Under the pieces are notes generated by a model. The model was not told the origin of the DNA. It made no database searches and was given only the letters and a program-made list of their open reading frames with translations. From NCBI GenBank assembly GCA_018340805.1, contig JACMZG010001914.1:44409414-44473413 (forward strand): a stretch of 64,000 nt of DNA, read 5' to 3'. Each line of letters begins with the position of its first letter. Within the stretch, counting starts at the first letter, position 1. Position numbers and translations under genes: made by a program. This stretch comes from Microvelia longipes. Lineage: Eukaryota > Arthropoda > Insecta > Hemiptera > Veliidae. Positions 34,815 through 47,579 of the stretch are shown here, piece by piece.

Positions 34815-35190
34815 TACCGTAATTGTATAATAAAGTTAATTAGCTAAGGAAAAAGAGAGGTCTTTTAATAGCTATTTTACCGTACATGCAATATACTTAA
34901 CTAAAATACAGTATATGAAAATATACGGTAATTTTGCTTAGTAATATGTAGATACGGTAAATTGGCATAGGATAATAGTAGATTTTTATGCTTACAATGA
35001 ACCGTAAGTGTTAAATTTTATATTTAGATTCAAATTATGTAGTTGTTCTAATTATAAAAAAATCAGATAAAAAATTAGGTTTCAAGTAAAACATTTACTT
35101 AATAAATATACTTTTTACATGTAGAGAATCCCAGCTCCAAAGTTGGGGTTCAATATCTCAGTTTGTCAAAAATGCAGATACGGTAAGTAT
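34815..35190. repeat. ATACGGTA hairpin-type repeats, right block
   Basis: Same motif as 32826-33000 (TGTAGATACGGTAAATTGGC near 34950, TGCAGATACGGTAAGTATGC near 35173) plus inverted AATACCGTA copies. They are more spread out here. Confidence 0.6.
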
Positions 35191-35194
35191 GCTA

Positions 35195-36650
35195 AGAGGG
35201 GCAGGATTGTAAACTACACTAACATTTTCTTGTTGTATACTCCTCATTCCAAGGTCAGTATAGTAACAATTATATTAAGTTGTTTCAATCACATTTGTTA
35301 CAATTTCATTAATTAACGAATTAGAGTTATAAATTATTTCGACGTTTTTCAATGCTTACTTGATCTCGTTTGCTTGAATAATCATTCTTTTCACAGTGTG
35401 GAAACGGTTTTAGCTGGGGAATCCTTCATCATTCCACTCACTCCCCAAACTTCTATCAACCGATCGAAATTGAGTTTTAACTTTCTATATGTGTAATTTC
35501 AACACAGAGGCTACCTCTTCTCTCCTTGAAAATCCTAATCTAAAACCCGATTTAAACTCTCCAATATATACTAAGCAAAATTTTTTCTCTTTTCCTAACC
35601 AGTATAAATTTTCCTGAATCCCTCTCTAAAGTCAAGTTTAGATAGAGTGAAAATTAAATATTTATTTTTTACTGGTTTTAGTATTTTTATCCGTATCAGT
35701 TTTTATCCGTATTAAATATTTATTATTAAATGTTGTCAGGATTCAATGGATTTATTAATATTATTTCTGGGAAGTACTCGTCAATTTGTAGAATTCAATA
35801 AAACAAAAATAATGAATAGCGCAGGAGCATTATTACAACCACAACTATGGTATGGGAACCAGTATCATTAATACTCCAGCTCATAGATTAACCAAGCCGG
35901 CCAACTTTCCTGTGCACATGGCCATCAAATTGATGAATAAGTTAAGACAGACAGACAATGTTAAGCCGTGAGAGTGACTTGCAATAAGTGCACCGGCTCA
36001 CCAAACTTATGAAATGGATAGCTGAATGAGGACTGTATTTCTTAGCGATATATGTAGATAGATAGCTTAGCCTAGGGGGAATAAATAAAGATAAACTATA
36101 ATAAAGTGAATACATGTAATTATGCACGCCTTTACAAAAGTACTTATGCATAAAATAATGCTTAAATAAGCTCGCAAGACTACAATAAGTGTAACTGAAA
36201 AGTACCTGATATTAACACAAATCTCGCAGATTTGGAACTTTAACTGCCCTTTCGACAGTGTTACCAACTTCAGAGTAGGTCTAAACGAAGAACGCTGAGG
36301 GTTCTATAAACGGGTAAAATATTTCTAAAAATTGAGGGCGAAGTTTATGCTTCCAGATGAACTCTTGTAAGACATCATAGCTTTAACTAAAAAGTGATCA
36401 GAAAGATGCAGCATTCGATTCTGGAGGTTGAGAATAGTAAATTGAGATACTAAACAATCAATACCCAAACGTGGCGTGGGTCTAAACTAACAAATTCGTT
36501 TAAGGCGCAATTCATATAAAACCTAAATAACCCTAATAGGGGTGCATAATATTAATTAAGGTGGGGCATTACTATAACATAAAATAAATATGTGCAGGCC
36601 ACAATAAGGCTGGAACAGACAAAGTTAATTAGAAAGATCCGCAGGAGACC
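35195..36650. other. No gene recognised
   Basis: Unassigned. The antisense frames near 35942-36267 are AT-driven. Confidence 0.4.
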
Positions 36651-36654
36651 ATCA

Positions 36655-36835
36655 TCTACACCAACTTGCTTAGTGCTTCAGCATTCCCAACAATATAAAA
36701 CACCTCTAGTCGAAGCCATTCGACATCACCTATCAACTCTAGTCTGGTTACCAGGACATAGCTAAGTAGAAGAAAACTTAGCCGACAAAGCAGTAAAGGC
36801 TGCTGCCTCCTTAATCCCCAGACCATGCAATTACT
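36655..36835 (+). pseudogene. LINE RNase H relic
   Basis: The plus strand reads IYTNLLSA, then one base out of frame KTPLVEAIRHHLSTLVWLPGH and, after a stop, VEENLADKAVKAAASLIPRP. This matches the RNase H sequence of insect non-LTR elements (TDSLSAL, VWxPGHxGVxGNExAD). The catalytic Asp of TDS is Asn, and the Gly after PGHS is a stop. Only about 60 residues can be followed. What lies on either side is too decayed to read. Confidence 0.8.
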
Positions 36836-36839
36836 AGTA

Positions 36840-37150
36840 AGTCCGATATTCAACAAAACATTACACCTGGAATATTTGAACATCTGGACAAGGAATAGCG
36901 GTTAATTCCTAAAAATTACCAGATATCCTACAAGATCATGTAGCAAAATTAGGCCGGCTGTGGGACTTTCAGTGTGATTCTAAAATGGATTCATTAATTT
37001 ATCTCCTTTAAGTGTAGTGCGGTATCTTAAACAAACTCATAACTCAGAATCAACTCTGTACGGGTTAAGGCTTTACCATCTTAGCTGTAAATTGCCTCAA
37101 AACCCCTGAAACTATTTAAAATTAAATGTCTTACATCTATTATAATATTT
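36840..37150. other. No gene recognised
   Basis: Possibly a continuation of the LINE tail, but no motif is readable. Confidence 0.35.
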
Positions 37151-37156
37151 TTTTTT

Positions 37157-37769
37157 GAGGTAGTACGTAATTGAGCACTTTATTGGACCGTTTTTAGGAT
37201 GAGAAGCCAATCATTATTGTATAGGAGGTTATTTAGTACTTTTCACCTCCGAGGACAATAATGAAAGTAAAAAAACTCCTAGGACGTAAAAGTAATTCAT
37301 ATGTTGCCGCCATTACTGTAATGTAGCGTGTTCAAAAAACAATCTGTGTTAAACCTTCATGAGCTTTATTTAAAAACGTTCATTTTGTTTCTGTTTTTGT
37401 TGGTAGACTAATTTTTTTTTCGTTTTTAAAAGGTGTTCTAATTGACAATTTTTGTGTGTTTATTTGTAAAGCTTTTACATTTTTGAGTAAAAGTGTGAAG
37501 CTATGTTTGAATTCAATGACGGCGATAATATGGAGTTAATAATAATTGGACGTTTTTTTTCAAATAAGTATATAGCGCAGTTTAATGAGTGCTATTTTTT
37601 GATTTTTTTTAATGAGTGCTTTATTTAATGAGTGCTACCTCAAAAAAAAATAGTGTATGCCATCCGGCTGAGAATGTCTTTATGTCTTGGCAATTTTTCC
37701 CGACTCGCTTCGCTCGTCGGTAAATCTAATTGCCGTGACATAAAGACACACTTCTCAGCCTTATGGCAT
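37157..37769 (+). mobile_element. Non-autonomous element, family B, copy 1
   Basis: A 485-bp core (37157-37641) has short terminal inverted repeats TTTTTTGAGGTAG / CTACCTCAAAAAA. Next to it is a 113-bp palindrome (37657-37769) with outer arms ATGCCATCCGGCTGAGAA and TTCTCAGCCTTATGGCAT, and an inner CGACTCGCTTCGCTCGTCG loop. Core and palindrome are joined identically in copy 2 (58232-58793, opposite strand), so they form one unit. There is no transposase. The class is unassigned. Confidence 0.78.
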
Positions 37770-37789
37770 AAATAACTATTATTCCGAGT

Positions 37790-39110
37790 GTTTCACATGT
37801 ACGCCGTGTAAAACTATATAGTGACAGTTTTTCGTCCATATTTTTCTTTCCAAATACATTCCCAGTTATTTAGCCCCATAATTGTCATTGAAATGCATTT
37901 CAAAAAAAAATTTTCTAGTAAAAACTTTGTTTGATCAATAATTGAGATATTTCTGGATGATATCCAAAGGCTTTTAGAGGACTACAATCCTTAAATATTT
38001 TATGTTTCAAATGTTCAAATATTCGCAATTTTTCACAGAATACATTTATTGGTATATAACATTTCTCATAGGCTATTAATTTTTCTCTTTTTTATTTATT
38101 TTTGAAAATTGTTTTAACAGCCTTTTTGGGGGAAAAAGGACAATGAAGAAAATGAAAAGGCAGTGAAAAATGGATTAAACAGTGTATTACTTATCCGACA
38201 TTTATGAAAAGCAACTTTAGTGTCGGAAAAAAATTTAAGCTATGGCAATCATTGCTGAGAAAAATGATAACTTAAATTAATAATTATTTTGGAAGAAAAC
38301 ACTTGATGGAGCGTTTATAAATAAAATTTCGACTAATTTAAATTTCTGTATTTCGCTATTATTCAATCGGCATATAGCTGAAGAGGACGCGGTATTATAG
38401 ACATTAATTGAATATGCTATTTAAATAATAGCAATATATAGTCATTTAAATTAGTTGAGATGGTATTAATAAACGTCCCATCAAGTGTCTTGACCTGATT
38501 CGATCTTGAGGCTGGGGATCTGAAGGATCACCACAGCAGCTCAACATTGTTCTACAATAAGTTTTCCAGGTATGCTCTGGTACGTAAGATTAAAATGACT
38601 TACAAGTTAGTTAGGTGAAAGATAATAAAACATGTAAATTGATGTGCCTGAGGGTACCGGCAGAAAAGATGATGTTGTGGCATGTAGGAGTGGTTGAGAT
38701 GATGTAAAGATGTGTGGCGTGCCTACATAGTTCTGGCAGCCACAAATAAGCTCGCGAGAAGCTAAATGAGGCTCCCCAGAACAGCCAAATTGATTTGAAG
38801 AAAAGGATGACTGGAAACTAAGTCAGAGCCCCACGATGGATAACAGGAACACATGGTGTTTCAACATTATGTTGTTCTGGAGCGATATCAGCTCGATCAA
38901 GCATCGAAAATCGAGGCTGGATGAATGGAGACATTAAAGATTGGTGGCAAAACGCTTACCGGGTACAGAAAATTAGCGTAAGAGCAACAGGTGACCTAAC
39001 GAAATCAGAGTTACCAACTAAAAATTTAAATAATATAAGACTAGATACAGATCTAGGAGTGGCGCAAAAATATGAAATGTTATGATTCAAAAAAACTGTT
39101 TGCTTTGTGT
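37790..39110. other. No gene recognised
   Basis: 38480-39080 is less AT-rich than its surroundings and may be an old transposon, but no motif could be read on either strand. Confidence 0.35.
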
Positions 39111-39114
39111 AAAC

Positions 39115-39197
39115 AAGCATGTGGTCGCGAAGCGGCTACAGGGAGGTGTTGGGGCCGCAGCTCGGTCCCTGAGGCCAAGAGGTCAAAGGCCTCTTGA
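39115..39197. other. GC-rich patch with hairpins
   Basis: GTCGCGAAGCGGCTAC (39123-39138) resembles the GACCGCGTAGCGGCTAC part of the hairpin cluster at 56.3 kb. A CAAGAGG/CCTCTTG hairpin is nested with GGCC pairs at 39174-39195. It stands out sharply from the AT-rich background. Confidence 0.45.
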
Positions 39198-39199
39198 TG

Positions 39200-41735
39200 T
39201 ACAATTTATTATTAACTCTACATTTGCTCTAGATTATACACTTTATTATTTGAAACTTGTCAACCCGTTATGTTTACAAATCAGATGATATTATTGCCTC
39301 TCCCTCAATAGGTTCCGGTTCATGTATTATTACTAACAATTTCTTTAAATTGAATTTGAAAAATACAATATTGAGGCTTATTTTATTATTTCAAAAAAAT
39401 GTTTTTCTTGGTATTTGTCTACGTATATACACGTTATAACAGGGGTAGAATTCATGTCATAATCCGATCATGTTATGATACGAGGGAAAATACATGTTGT
39501 TCGTAATAACATACAACATAACGTATAACATGATGGGGTGATACTAAGTCAGTCGTATATAAGCCTATGGTTTCCCCCTGAATTTTTCCGCTGCCTAGAT
39601 ATTCAAATAGAATTCTCTTTGTAGCGAATTAGGAAATTCCATTTAATACTTATTTACAGTGAGAAATAATGAATATTTACCTTGTTTAATCTATGATTTG
39701 GATTTGAGCTATCTTTGAATTGACATTTATTTTCTTTTCATAGAACCTTTTGATATTGTTTACAGGTTTGATTAGTTCTTTGATTGATCTAGAACAAGTA
39801 TAAATGAAAGATTTGCCTCACTTGGTCAAAAACAGTTTACTGTGGTAAAAATTTGCTGGGCTAAGACAGATTAAGGATTAGACATTAATTAATTAAAACA
39901 TTAGTTTTAATTGGTTATAGATTTATATGCATGATTTTCGTGCTAAATTTAGATCAATTAAAGAATATGAGCCAAAAAATAATAGCTTTACAAGTATATA
40001 AATCTATGACCTATAGATAAAAATATTTTAGGGGTTTAATGAGTAAAACAGGTTTGGAACCAACCTGCCATGGATTCTCAGGTACTGTTAGTTTAAAAAG
40101 TTTGCACTCCAAACTATGTTTTAAATAGAACCTTACCTTGAATTCCAAAATGTTCTTTGCTAAGAAAGGATAAGAAGCTTATTTTTAATTTTAAGTACCG
40201 GTGCACTTACTAGTCATTGTAATCTCAACTGCCATTCAATGCTGTTGAGCACTACTCCTATATGTAGGTTTCTTGATGAGGAAGATGACATGACTGGTTT
40301 CTTTACCCTTCTACTTCCTACCACGTACTTCTGCATTGACACACTACAATATGGTGGAAAATTTTCACATGTGACAAATTTTACTAAACATTTCAGTAAG
40401 ATTAAGATTAACTATGTTCATATTTATCTTCTTTAAAACTAATTTGTGTGAAAATTGATAACTTTGTAGTCATTGATTTGTTCAAGGAAGGGGGGGGGGG
40501 TCAGGAGGGCTTTATTTTACTTTTACGGTTTGGATTAGAGAATCATTCGAGAAATGGATTTTTTATTCTCGTTTATAAGCTAAATGCCCTTTGACTTTAT
40601 AAGCGCTGATTGCTTATACAGTGTCTTTCGAGTTTCTTATGAGTACTTATTTTTAACTTACAAGTAGTTCCAAGTCCTTCAACAGTTATAGTTATAGAGC
40701 TTGATTGTATGATTCATTTTGTTTACTTTTAGCTCGTGTTTGTGACTTCACTTCCAGTGTGAGTGTTAAAAGCTTCATTATTATGGTGAAAGTTAGTAAT
40801 TATTGTATGACTTTTAGAGAAACCGTTGTGATATAAGGGTGTAGGCGAAAGTCAATATAATAAGCACAGAGACACGCCCTTCTCTAATACTAGATGATTC
40901 GATTGTGCTTATTTCCTATAATAGAAACGATTTCTAATAGTTAAAGGGTTTTCAACTTCACATTACAGGGAGTAGAACCTCTTGAAAACACTTCCTTGAA
41001 ATTTAAAATCCAAATCTAAAAAATTGGACCGGATCTGCTATCAGATAAATTACCAATAGAAACTTCAAATTGCAGAAAAACACGCACAACGTGAAAACAT
41101 AAATAAAGTAAAGTCTGCTTTGCTTTACTGTTATAAAGTAAGAGTTTACCACTGTTCGATCTAATATTTGTATTATTTATTTCTACTTACTATTTCTCTA
41201 TTTCATACATCTCCCGCTATCTATGAGAGAGCATAGTAACTAAAATGTAAATTTATCATGCGAAATGTTTAATTAACGCCCAGAAAGTGTTGCAATCTAC
41301 CGGCGGTTAAAGGGAACTAACGGTGAGATGACATCAAATATGAAATTTTCCATCACTTACATCTTGTCTTCGCTACAAGAAAATTTTGTTACTCCAAGCC
41401 GGTAACGTACCCTCTCTATCAACTATTTTATTTTACCATTTTCTTATTTATATATCTTGTATATATTTTTTGGGGATACCCAACAACCACAATTGTGTTG
41501 CTAAAATAAATTAGGCAATTTTTTGCACAAGGTATTTTATTTCTGAATGGATTATCAAGCTCTATATCTTACCTAAATTTTACTTGTTTATGTTAACTTA
41601 TTGTCCTTGTAACGTCACACATTTCTATTTTCATGCCACGAGTTCTGTTATCCGGTAACATCTTTTGTTCACGAAAATGTGTAAAAAAATATTTAAAACT
41701 ATAGCAATAATAATATAAATTTAATATCCTACGGG
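39200..41735. other. No gene recognised
   Basis: Unassigned. A cluster of ATAACATG-like strings (39466-39540) and a G-run at 40492 are noted. Confidence 0.4.
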
Positions 41736-41738
41736 AAG

Positions 41739-42240
41739 GATAATGAAGTACGAAAAAGAATAGCATTAGGATGTTCGAGCTTTAACAAGTACAGATACTT
41801 ATTCAGATCTGACATTGACATGGTGTGGAAGAGACTGTTATGGTCTATCTGTGTTCTGCCAGTAATGTTATATGGAGCTGAAACCTGAGTCTTGAGTTCT
41901 AATATCATACAAGAGTTGAGAGTCGCTCAAAGAAGTACGGAGCGAAGCATGCTGAACATTAGCAAAATGGAAAGGAAAACAAATGATTGGATCAGGAAGC
42001 AAACAGGTATGAAGGACATAATTGGAATTGTGAGTGAAAGAAAATGGGGATGGGCAGGACATATAGTAAGGACTGATGACGAAAGATGGACAAAGAAGAT
42101 GCAGTGGTATCCGAGAGAGAGAGAAAGAGGAGTTGAGAGAGACCTAGAGTGAGATGGGATGAGGAGTAAATGTGGACAGGAAACATGGCAATGGGTAGCA
42201 TGGGATAGGAAGGAATGGATAAGGATGGGATAAGTGTGCA
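41739..42240 (+). pseudogene. LINE reverse transcriptase C-terminus (RTE/CR1-like group)
   Basis: One frame can be followed for about 150 codons: EVRKRIALGCSSFNKYRYLF, VLPVMLYGAET, then an in-frame TGA where Trp is expected (41887). ELRVAQRSTERSMLNISKMER, DWIRKQTGMKDII, KWGWAGHIVR and RPRVRWDE follow. This is the conserved end of the endonuclease-RT polyprotein common in insect and other animal LINEs (LPVLxYGAETW, KWxWAGHxxR). The last part, TWQWVAWDRKEWIRMG, is one frameshift away. It is 5'-truncated at 41739 and ends in a TTAATTAATTAATAAAA tail. It is relatively young: one stop and one or two shifts. Confidence 0.9.
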
Positions 42241-42698
42241 AAAATGTTTTCTTAAATTAATAAAATTAATTAATTAATAAAATTGCATTACGTATTAGAA
42301 AAAAAATATGTCTTTTGAATGGAATAACGAAAATATCATAAAAGAATGTAAAATACAAATAAGTTGTAATAAATAAATAACAAAATTTATTTTTTAGCTA
42401 AGCAAATTTGTTAAAAGCTTTAAGTTACGTTAGTTAGGTTTAGATTGCGTTAAGTTACGGTTATCAAATTTAATTTATTTATTTGTTTTTGTTAAATAAA
42501 TTCTACTAAAATAGAAATTATAATAAAAGGTACATTAAGAAAAATATTAACTAAAAAAAATAAAATAGTCATGTTTAAATAGTAATAATTAAAATTAAGT
42601 TAATAATTAATTAACATTCATGTAAATAAATAATAGTACTTTATAAGAATGGATTAGTTAGAAAAAATAATTAAGTCAGGAGTAGTTAAAGTCACCCC

Positions 42699-42713
42699 AC
42701 AGCAGAGGGCGCC
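42699..42713 (+). promoter_or_regulatory. CTCF-like motif
   Basis: ACAGCAGAGGGCGCC fits 14 of 15 positions of the CTCF consensus CCASYAGRKGGCRSY. It stands in AT-rich unique DNA. Binding is inferred only. Confidence 0.35.
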
Positions 42714-42845
42714 ACGGCTTAGTGCTGACTTTGCACTGCTATTAAATGTATATTTTACAAATTATTTATAATAAGGGTATATTCTTTGTGCAAATAAATG
42801 TTTTATTTATATTCATAGCCATAAATTAATTACAATAAGATGTTT

Positions 42846-43386
42846 TATTGAAGAGTCATTATAGGTTAATATGGATCATATAAAAAAATACATATCTGAA
42901 AACTCAATGACTTAAACAAATAACAAATCTATAAATAATTATTTATTTATTTTATCTGAAAACTCATATCTAAAGAACCATTATAGGTTAATATGGATCA
43001 TATAAAAGACATATCTGAAAACTCATATCTATAGAACCATTATAGGTTAATATGGATCATATAAAAAATATCTGAAAACTCATATCTAAAGAACCATTAT
43101 AGGTTAATATGGATCATATAAAAGACATATCTGAAAACTCATATCTAAAGAACCATTATAGGTTAATATGGATCATATAAAAGACATATCTGAAAACTCA
43201 TATCTAAAGAACCATTATAGGTTAATATGGATCATATAAAACATATCTGAAAACTCATATCTAAAGAACCATTATAGGTTAATATGGATCATATAAAAGA
43301 CATATCTGAAAACTCATAACTAAAGAACCATTATAGGTTAATATAGATCATATAAGATACATATCTGAAAACTCATATCTGAAGAG
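42846..43386. repeat. 59-bp minisatellite, about 9 units
   Basis: ACATATCTGAAAACTCATAT, CTAAAGAACCATTATAGG and TTAATATGGATCATATAAAA form a 59-bp unit. Units in the middle are nearly identical. The first unit is separated by an AT-rich insertion (42900-42950). Confidence 0.96.
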
Positions 43387-43389
43387 GAA

Positions 43390-45970
43390 ATGTTTTCTAG
43401 AAGCATTTAAACAGTTCTTTTCAAATTACCCTTTGTTTTTTCGCTATGTTTTAGGATAGATCTTATAATAACCTCTACCAATCACGATGGTAATTTCTAT
43501 GAGCTAGTTACCTATACTTACTGATGCAGTAATAATAAATATTTCTAGTTCATGCTCAGAAATAGCATAAGCATGACTTCAGAAAACTGACCTATTATAG
43601 AATTGAGTTTTTCAGCCCTTGTCAAAATAGTTGATTTGCATTTGTTGTGTTAATCCCTATGTTCAAAAAAAGCTTAACACCAAAGTGAAACTAACAAAAT
43701 TTCCTAAATTTAGCTAAAACCAAACAAACGCGTAGAAACATCTTGAAAGATGTGACTTTTAAGAAACCATTAGCTCTATTGTCTGCCAATTTTATATTCT
43801 TCTACAAATATTGTAAATTGGGCTTTGCCCGTGTTGTAAATAAATAAATAAAATAAAATGATTTTATGATTTTAAATATAAATTAAAATCGATGTAAAAT
43901 AAAATAAGAAAAACTAGTTATGTTAAACTATGATAATAAAGTATCGTCTTTTTCTGAATTTAATAGTTTTAAGAGAAATATAAAATGAAGAAATCTAGAA
44001 TGCAATAAAGAATAACAATAAAGATTTTAATCTGTAATAAACAAGCGTCTGGTATTGACATTGCAGTTCTGGTTTGATTGAAAATGTGTTTATAATGGTG
44101 CAGTTTTATTGCTTTTAAGGTAATAGCTTTTGCCTAGATTTTATTGACTTGAGCTAGTAAGAACAATGACACCTTGGGGGAAATGAGTTTGTTTATAGGG
44201 AGTAAAGAAAGGTTAGGTAAGTATGGCGGTATTGTAATGACAAATCTTTTTACACGGCGTCAGTTGAACGATTATCTCACTAAAGGTGTTACAATAACAC
44301 CTATGGTGTGTTAATAGTTTAAGCTCTGTTGTGCTTGCGACTTTGTCAGATTGGTGTGTGGATCCTAGTCGACATGATGTTTGATCTACTTGTTTCAGTG
44401 TAGAATTGAGTGTATATGTGGTTTCTTTTGAAGACTTTTACTTCCTTATAAAGTAAATAAGGTGTAATTAATTTAAGCTAAGTTTATAAAATAACTCATG
44501 AGAAAACTCGGAGAAAAATACTGAGGCGTGGGATGGGAAGAAAATTGGGTGTAGGTTGGTAAAATTAGCTGGGAAAAGAAAAGACAGAAACCAACGATAA
44601 AGAGTGAGGAAGGATGAGAAATGCGAGAACGTCGAAAGGAGACTTTGGTTGAGTGCGGGAAAGAGAAAGCAAGTAAGAAGAATATGAGTTAAAAAGAATA
44701 GAAAATACGGAGATGATAGAAAAGGCGGGAATGATAAGGAAAAGACGGCAAAAAAGCTTTCTCATCTAATGCAATGTTTGATAGTTTAAAAGGAAAAGTT
44801 TGAGAGGAAACCAGCGAATTAATCACCATCAAAATCTTTTCCTCGGCTGCTCCCGCAAAGCTCTCAGCTCCGCACACATTATCTCCCACATTGAACTCGC
44901 ATTAGCATCGCATCTACTTCAAGACTAAAAACCTTTATCAAGTTAAAAACTCGTCATTAATTAACTGCATATACGAGAATAATTAACTATGTTTATAACT
45001 AAGATATCACTAGGTATACAAGTTTGTCGAATTTTTGAACCTCTTACCAGTCATAATATAGTAAAATAATTATTCGAAGATATAGGAAAAAAATAATTTG
45101 CGCAAAGAGAGCTTAAAAGAGTATATCTTAGCGTGTAGAGAATAAAATGCTTAATTGTAAGTACTGACAGTCAGAAAGTTAGTTTGTTATGGTAAACCTG
45201 AACAATGCACAGTCAGACCGATAATAGAGGTCCGTCTTAAACTAGATATACCTTACGAAGTTAATAATTTTTTAAATAGTAGTTTATCAGACTTAATAGT
45301 TTATCAGACTTCCAAGTTTTTAGAGTGATGTTTTGAGTACGTAGAGTATAGTTAGACACAGATATTTCTTCCACAACTCAGGGCACTCTACCTTTAAAGT
45401 GGAAAATTTTCCGATAGCCACAGTTATACCACAACTGTGGTATAAAATTAATTGACCATTAATTTTGACCAATTAATGGTCAAATTCTATATTAATATGA
45501 TGTTTATGGCACTTCTTTAGTTTATGTGACTCCTTATTTTCCTTTGGCTCTATTTATTAATTAATTGTTTGAATTTATTAGTGGCGAATTATAAGTATTA
45601 ATAGAAGGGATCATCTAATCTAAAGAAGTGGAATGTTTAATACATATATAAGAAATTATTTTTTTATATGTAAATTATTTGTAAATCTTAAAAATGAAAT
45701 AATTAAAAAAAATCATTGATCCTGAATTACAGAGATACTAAACGTAATATTAAGTTAAAACAAGCGCCAGGTTTAGGGAAATTTACATTATGGGTTTCAG
45801 CATCCCTACTTTCCAGGTCGTAAAGTAAACAATTCAATATCTTAGCCTTTACTTCCAACTGTGAAAATAGTACTTATCCTGAATACTTTGTAAGCGAGAA
45901 ATACTACTTCCAAATTAGGATTCCGAGGTACCTTGATTATTTACACTCATCCTCTTTAATGACGCTCTAT
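43390..45970. other. No gene recognised
   Basis: 43806-43850 has GGGCTTTGCCC followed by TGTAAATAAATAAATAAA, which looks like a LINE or SINE 3' tail. 44500-44760 is strongly purine-rich on the plus strand. Two small hairpins lie at 45426-45480 (TTATACCACA and TTGACCATTAAT arms). Confidence 0.4.
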
Positions 45971-45975
45971 AATTT

Positions 45976-46015
45976 ACGCTCTCCTTTGCTCTTTAATGAG
46001 AGCAAAGGAGAGCGT
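45976..46015. repeat. Perfect 17-bp inverted repeat
   Basis: ACGCTCTCCTTTGCTCT (45976-45992) and its exact complement (45999-46015) flank a six-base loop TTAATG. Confidence 0.9.
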
Positions 46016-46019
46016 AGGT

Positions 46020-47075
46020 CTCTTTGTACGCACTTGAAATATGAAAAACATGTGATTTATACTGTTATATATGTCTCAAACATTTCACTAGTTGGCAATG
46101 GACGTGACTGCACTTCTAAGTTCAATCAACTGCCTTAGTAACCTAGTCGGCGAAAAAATTACTAACCATCTTCTCCTGATTGTTTTTTCCTTCTAAATGC
46201 ACCTTTGGTGTGCGCTGTTTAATGCTGGACATAGCTGACCAGAATAAAAACTATGAAAACGTTTTAAATGTAAATTTCTCCTATTTACAAAGAAAAAGTA
46301 TACTCCGTGATGAATGAGCACTGGGAGAAAATTGAGCAGGATGTAAGTAAAGATTAAAGAACATATTAGTAGTAAAGATAGTCTAGCTTTTGCTGTATTC
46401 TTTAAGCCTTGAGCCTATAAAAAAGGGCATTTCTTTAAAGGAAAAAACCTAAGAGAGAATTAGGTTCTACTAAAGGGCCTATTCTCAAATTACCTCTAAA
46501 GGGGCTACAAAGAAAAGGCTCGTCTTTACTGTAATAGGGACTAGAAAACCGTTTGATCCCCCAGACTCATAACCTAGCCTGTAACTTTACTGGAAAACAC
46601 TCTTTTCAGAAGTTTTACCTTTTAAAATAAAATTTCCTTTTCCAAAAAACTTGTCTTGCGTTCATTAATGCATCTCATTCGCATATATTATACATAGAGA
46701 GCTCCATGTTTTGGAGTAGCTCTTAAAGATTTAGAGAGAAAGGGTTTTAACTAAAATATAATATAATTTTGCCTTTATCTTCAAACTAGAAGTCAAAGTA
46801 CTCTAAAATCATCTTTACCCTGCTTAACTTAACATCTCTTTTAATGTTCAGAAAATGAGAAAATTATATTATTTAAACAAAAGAATTTAATGATAAAAGT
46901 TTCAATTTTATTCTTACTAAAAGAACTGTACATTTTAACAGTAGAGTCATTTCGATAATTAATGCATGTCGGTATAAATACCTTCTTACGCCCATGCCAC
47001 ATTCTAAGTTACGCATTGATTCGTAGCTTTACTAATTTCTTATTGAATTACTTGCATTGTAACTTGAATAAATAG
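46020..47075. other. No gene recognised
   Basis: Unassigned AT-rich sequence. Confidence 0.4.
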
Positions 47076-47080
47076 TTTCC

Positions 47081-47279
47081 ATTTATGCTAGTTAGACTCG
47101 ACTGTAGAATATTTATGCTAGTTAGACTAGACTGTAGAATATTTATGCTAGTTAGACTCGACTGTAGAATATTTATGCTAGTTAGACTCGACTGTAGAAT
47201 ATTGCTAGTTTAGACTAGAATGTAGAATATTGCTAGTTAGACTCGACTGTAAATATTATGCTAGGTTAGACTAGACTGT
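47081..47279. repeat. 30-bp minisatellite, about 7 units
   Basis: ATTTATGCTAGTTAGACTCG plus ACTGTAGAAT repeats. GACTCG and GACTAG variants partly alternate. Confidence 0.96.
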
Positions 47280-47479
47280 TCGTTTTAAATTCACTGGATG
47301 ATGTCTCAAGGGTAAGTTAGTTTATGTTCAAAGGGTACAAAGGGTTTAAATGTTTTCAATAATGGTAAAATTTCGTTTTTAGAAAATTTCTAAAAGAGAA
47401 TGAGCTAATATGATCGCAAGATCGGAGTCCTGAAATGGAAGAGGAAGAAGAAGTAGTTTTTTAAAAGGGGTGACTTAAC

Positions 47480-47494
47480 GATATATATATATAA

Positions 47495-47573
<79 letters not shown>
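47480..47573. repeat. (AT)n microsatellite
   Basis: Nearly pure TA array. Confidence 0.97.
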
Positions 47574-47575
<2 letters not shown>

Positions 47576-47579
47576 TGCT

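Noticed and set aside
38480..39080. Possible old transposon coding region
   Set aside because: Composition differs from the flanks, but neither strand gave a readable motif.
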